Source of the DNA: Oxalobacteraceae bacterium OTU3CAMAD1
Lineage (GTDB): Bacteria > Pseudomonadota > Gammaproteobacteria > Burkholderiales > Burkholderiaceae_D
Assembly (NCBI GenBank): GCA_024123915.1
Contig: CP099650.1
Span: forward strand, 6,200,001-6,264,000
Length of the DNA stretch: 64,000 nucleotides
Direction: 5' to 3'
Shown: in pieces, positions 63,418-64,000 of the stretch
Layout: each line of letters begins with the position of its first letter
How positions within the stretch are numbered: the stretch's first letter is position 1
Position numbers and translations under genes: made by a program
The notes under the pieces: generated by a model
Databases searched by the model: none
What the model was told of the DNA's origin: nothing
The model's input: only the letters and a program-made list of their open reading frames with translations

Positions 63418-64000
63418 TCAACGGCGGCCCGAGCGCGTCGCCACATCGACCCACACCGCCAACGTCAGAATGCAGCCCTTGACGATCATCTGCCAGTAGG
63501 TGTCGACGTCCAGCATCGACATGCCGTTATCCAGGCTGGCCATCACCAGCGCGCCGATCAAGGCGCCGTACACGGTGCCCGAGCCGCCGCGCATCGAGGT
63601 GCCGCCGATGAAGCAGGCCGCGATCGCATCGAGTTCGCCCGAGGTGCCGGCCGACGGCGAACCGGCCGCCAGACGGGCCGTGTTGATCAAGCCGGCGAGT
63701 GCGCACATCAAGCCCATGATCCCGAAGATCCACAGCTTCACCGCCTGCACGTTGACGCCGGAAAGACGGGTCGCCTCCATGTTGCTGCCCACCGCGTAGA
63801 TACGGCGGCCGAACACGGTCTGCGTGGCGACATAGCTAAAGATACCCAGCAGCGCCAGCAACAACAGCACCGGCAGCGGAATGCCCTCGTAGCTGTTCAA
63901 GGTGCGCACGAAAGCGAACAGCACCACGCCGATTGCCGCAAGGCGCAAACCGTCGCGCCACATCGGCGGCACCGGCAGGCCGTGGCGGGCCAGGCTGACG
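63418..64000 (-). CDS. xylH: Xylose ABC transporter permease XylH-like, 5' end outside window
   Basis: Only the C-terminal 194 residues are in the window; the frame is open to the right edge. Hydrophobic helices and [38 protein letters not shown], then [55 protein letters not shown], are the RbsC/XylH pattern; the stretch [13 protein letters not shown] and the ending are closest to XylH. It would form the membrane channel for xylose uptake with XylF and XylG outside the window. A xylose importer beside an alpha-xylosidase locus is consistent in function. Confidence 0.87.
   Translation of the reverse strand, partial: VSLARHGLPVPPMWRDGLRLAAIGVVLFAFVRTLNSYEGIPLPVLLLLALLGIFSYVATQTVFGRRIYAVGSNMEATRLSGVNVQAVKLWIFGIMGLMCALAGLINTARLAAGSPSAGTSGELDAIAACFIGGTSMRGGSGTVYGALIGALVMASLDNGMSMLDVDTYWQMIVKGCILTLAVWVDVATRSGRR

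Overview
This window comes from a high-GC betaproteobacterial chromosome, most likely Oxalobacteraceae (Massilia/Duganella/Janthinobacterium group). The inference rests on GC-rich codon use, the gene families present (DUF3422, DUF5610, DUF1345, a CDP-6-deoxyglucoseen-reductase-like flavoprotein, MocR and LysR regulators next to LysE or MFS exporters) and a TonB-dependent receptor of the long glycan type. No rRNA, tRNA, CRISPR array, prophage or insertion sequence was recognised.

Layout. 1-2.5 kb: end of a PAS-GGDEF-EAL-REC signalling protein and a ParDE-like toxin-antitoxin pair. 2.5-7.7 kb: a proline-rich membrane protein, an MFS exporter with a divergent LysR, and a LysE exporter followed by a MocR regulator. 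7.7-10.2 kb: a four-gene operon of a tiny J-domain protein and three unknown proteins. 10.4-12.2 kb: glnS with terminator. 12.3-15.3 kb: a CHASE histidine kinase, then a perfect FNR box and a GRDP-like protein whose tail is an 11-residue Cys-containing unit repeated 14 times plus one degenerate copy. 15.5-17.1 kb: four small genes. 17-27.5 kb: mostly housekeeping (SDR, Fe-S flavoprotein, MFS/DUF1345, HPF, BtuF-like protein, cNMP-GGDEF protein, sbcB, DUF5610, pyrF, SDR). 27.5-31.4 kb: VanZ, a small gene with a second perfect FNR box, a lipoprotein, TraB and LLM proteins. 31.5-50 kb: MFS, GH43, M28 peptidase, gluQ, CYTH-CHAD, LysE/LysR, HAD, NDH-2-like, DinB, 2-hydroxyacid dehydrogenase, DUF3422 and three alpha/beta hydrolases. 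50-64 kb: a minus-strand glycan utilisation locus, TonB receptor - GH35 - GH31(PA14) - GH95 - GH2, next to a xylose-type ABC permease (XylH).

How genes work together. The 50-64 kb block reads as a xyloglucan side-chain system. The TonB receptor imports oligosaccharides. GH95 removes fucose, GH35 and/or GH2 remove galactose, GH31 removes xylose, and XylH would take up xylose. No backbone endoglucanase is visible.

Most novel content. (a) The FNR-box-associated Cys-repeat protein. (b) A REP-like 3'-end element present at seven loci, as doublets between convergent genes and singlets between co-directional genes, with covarying central palindromes. (c) A second hairpin element in two inverted copies with compensatory base change. 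(d) The J-domain cassette. (e) A HAD protein lacking its nucleophilic Asp. (f) A small unknown gene behind a textbook class II FNR promoter.
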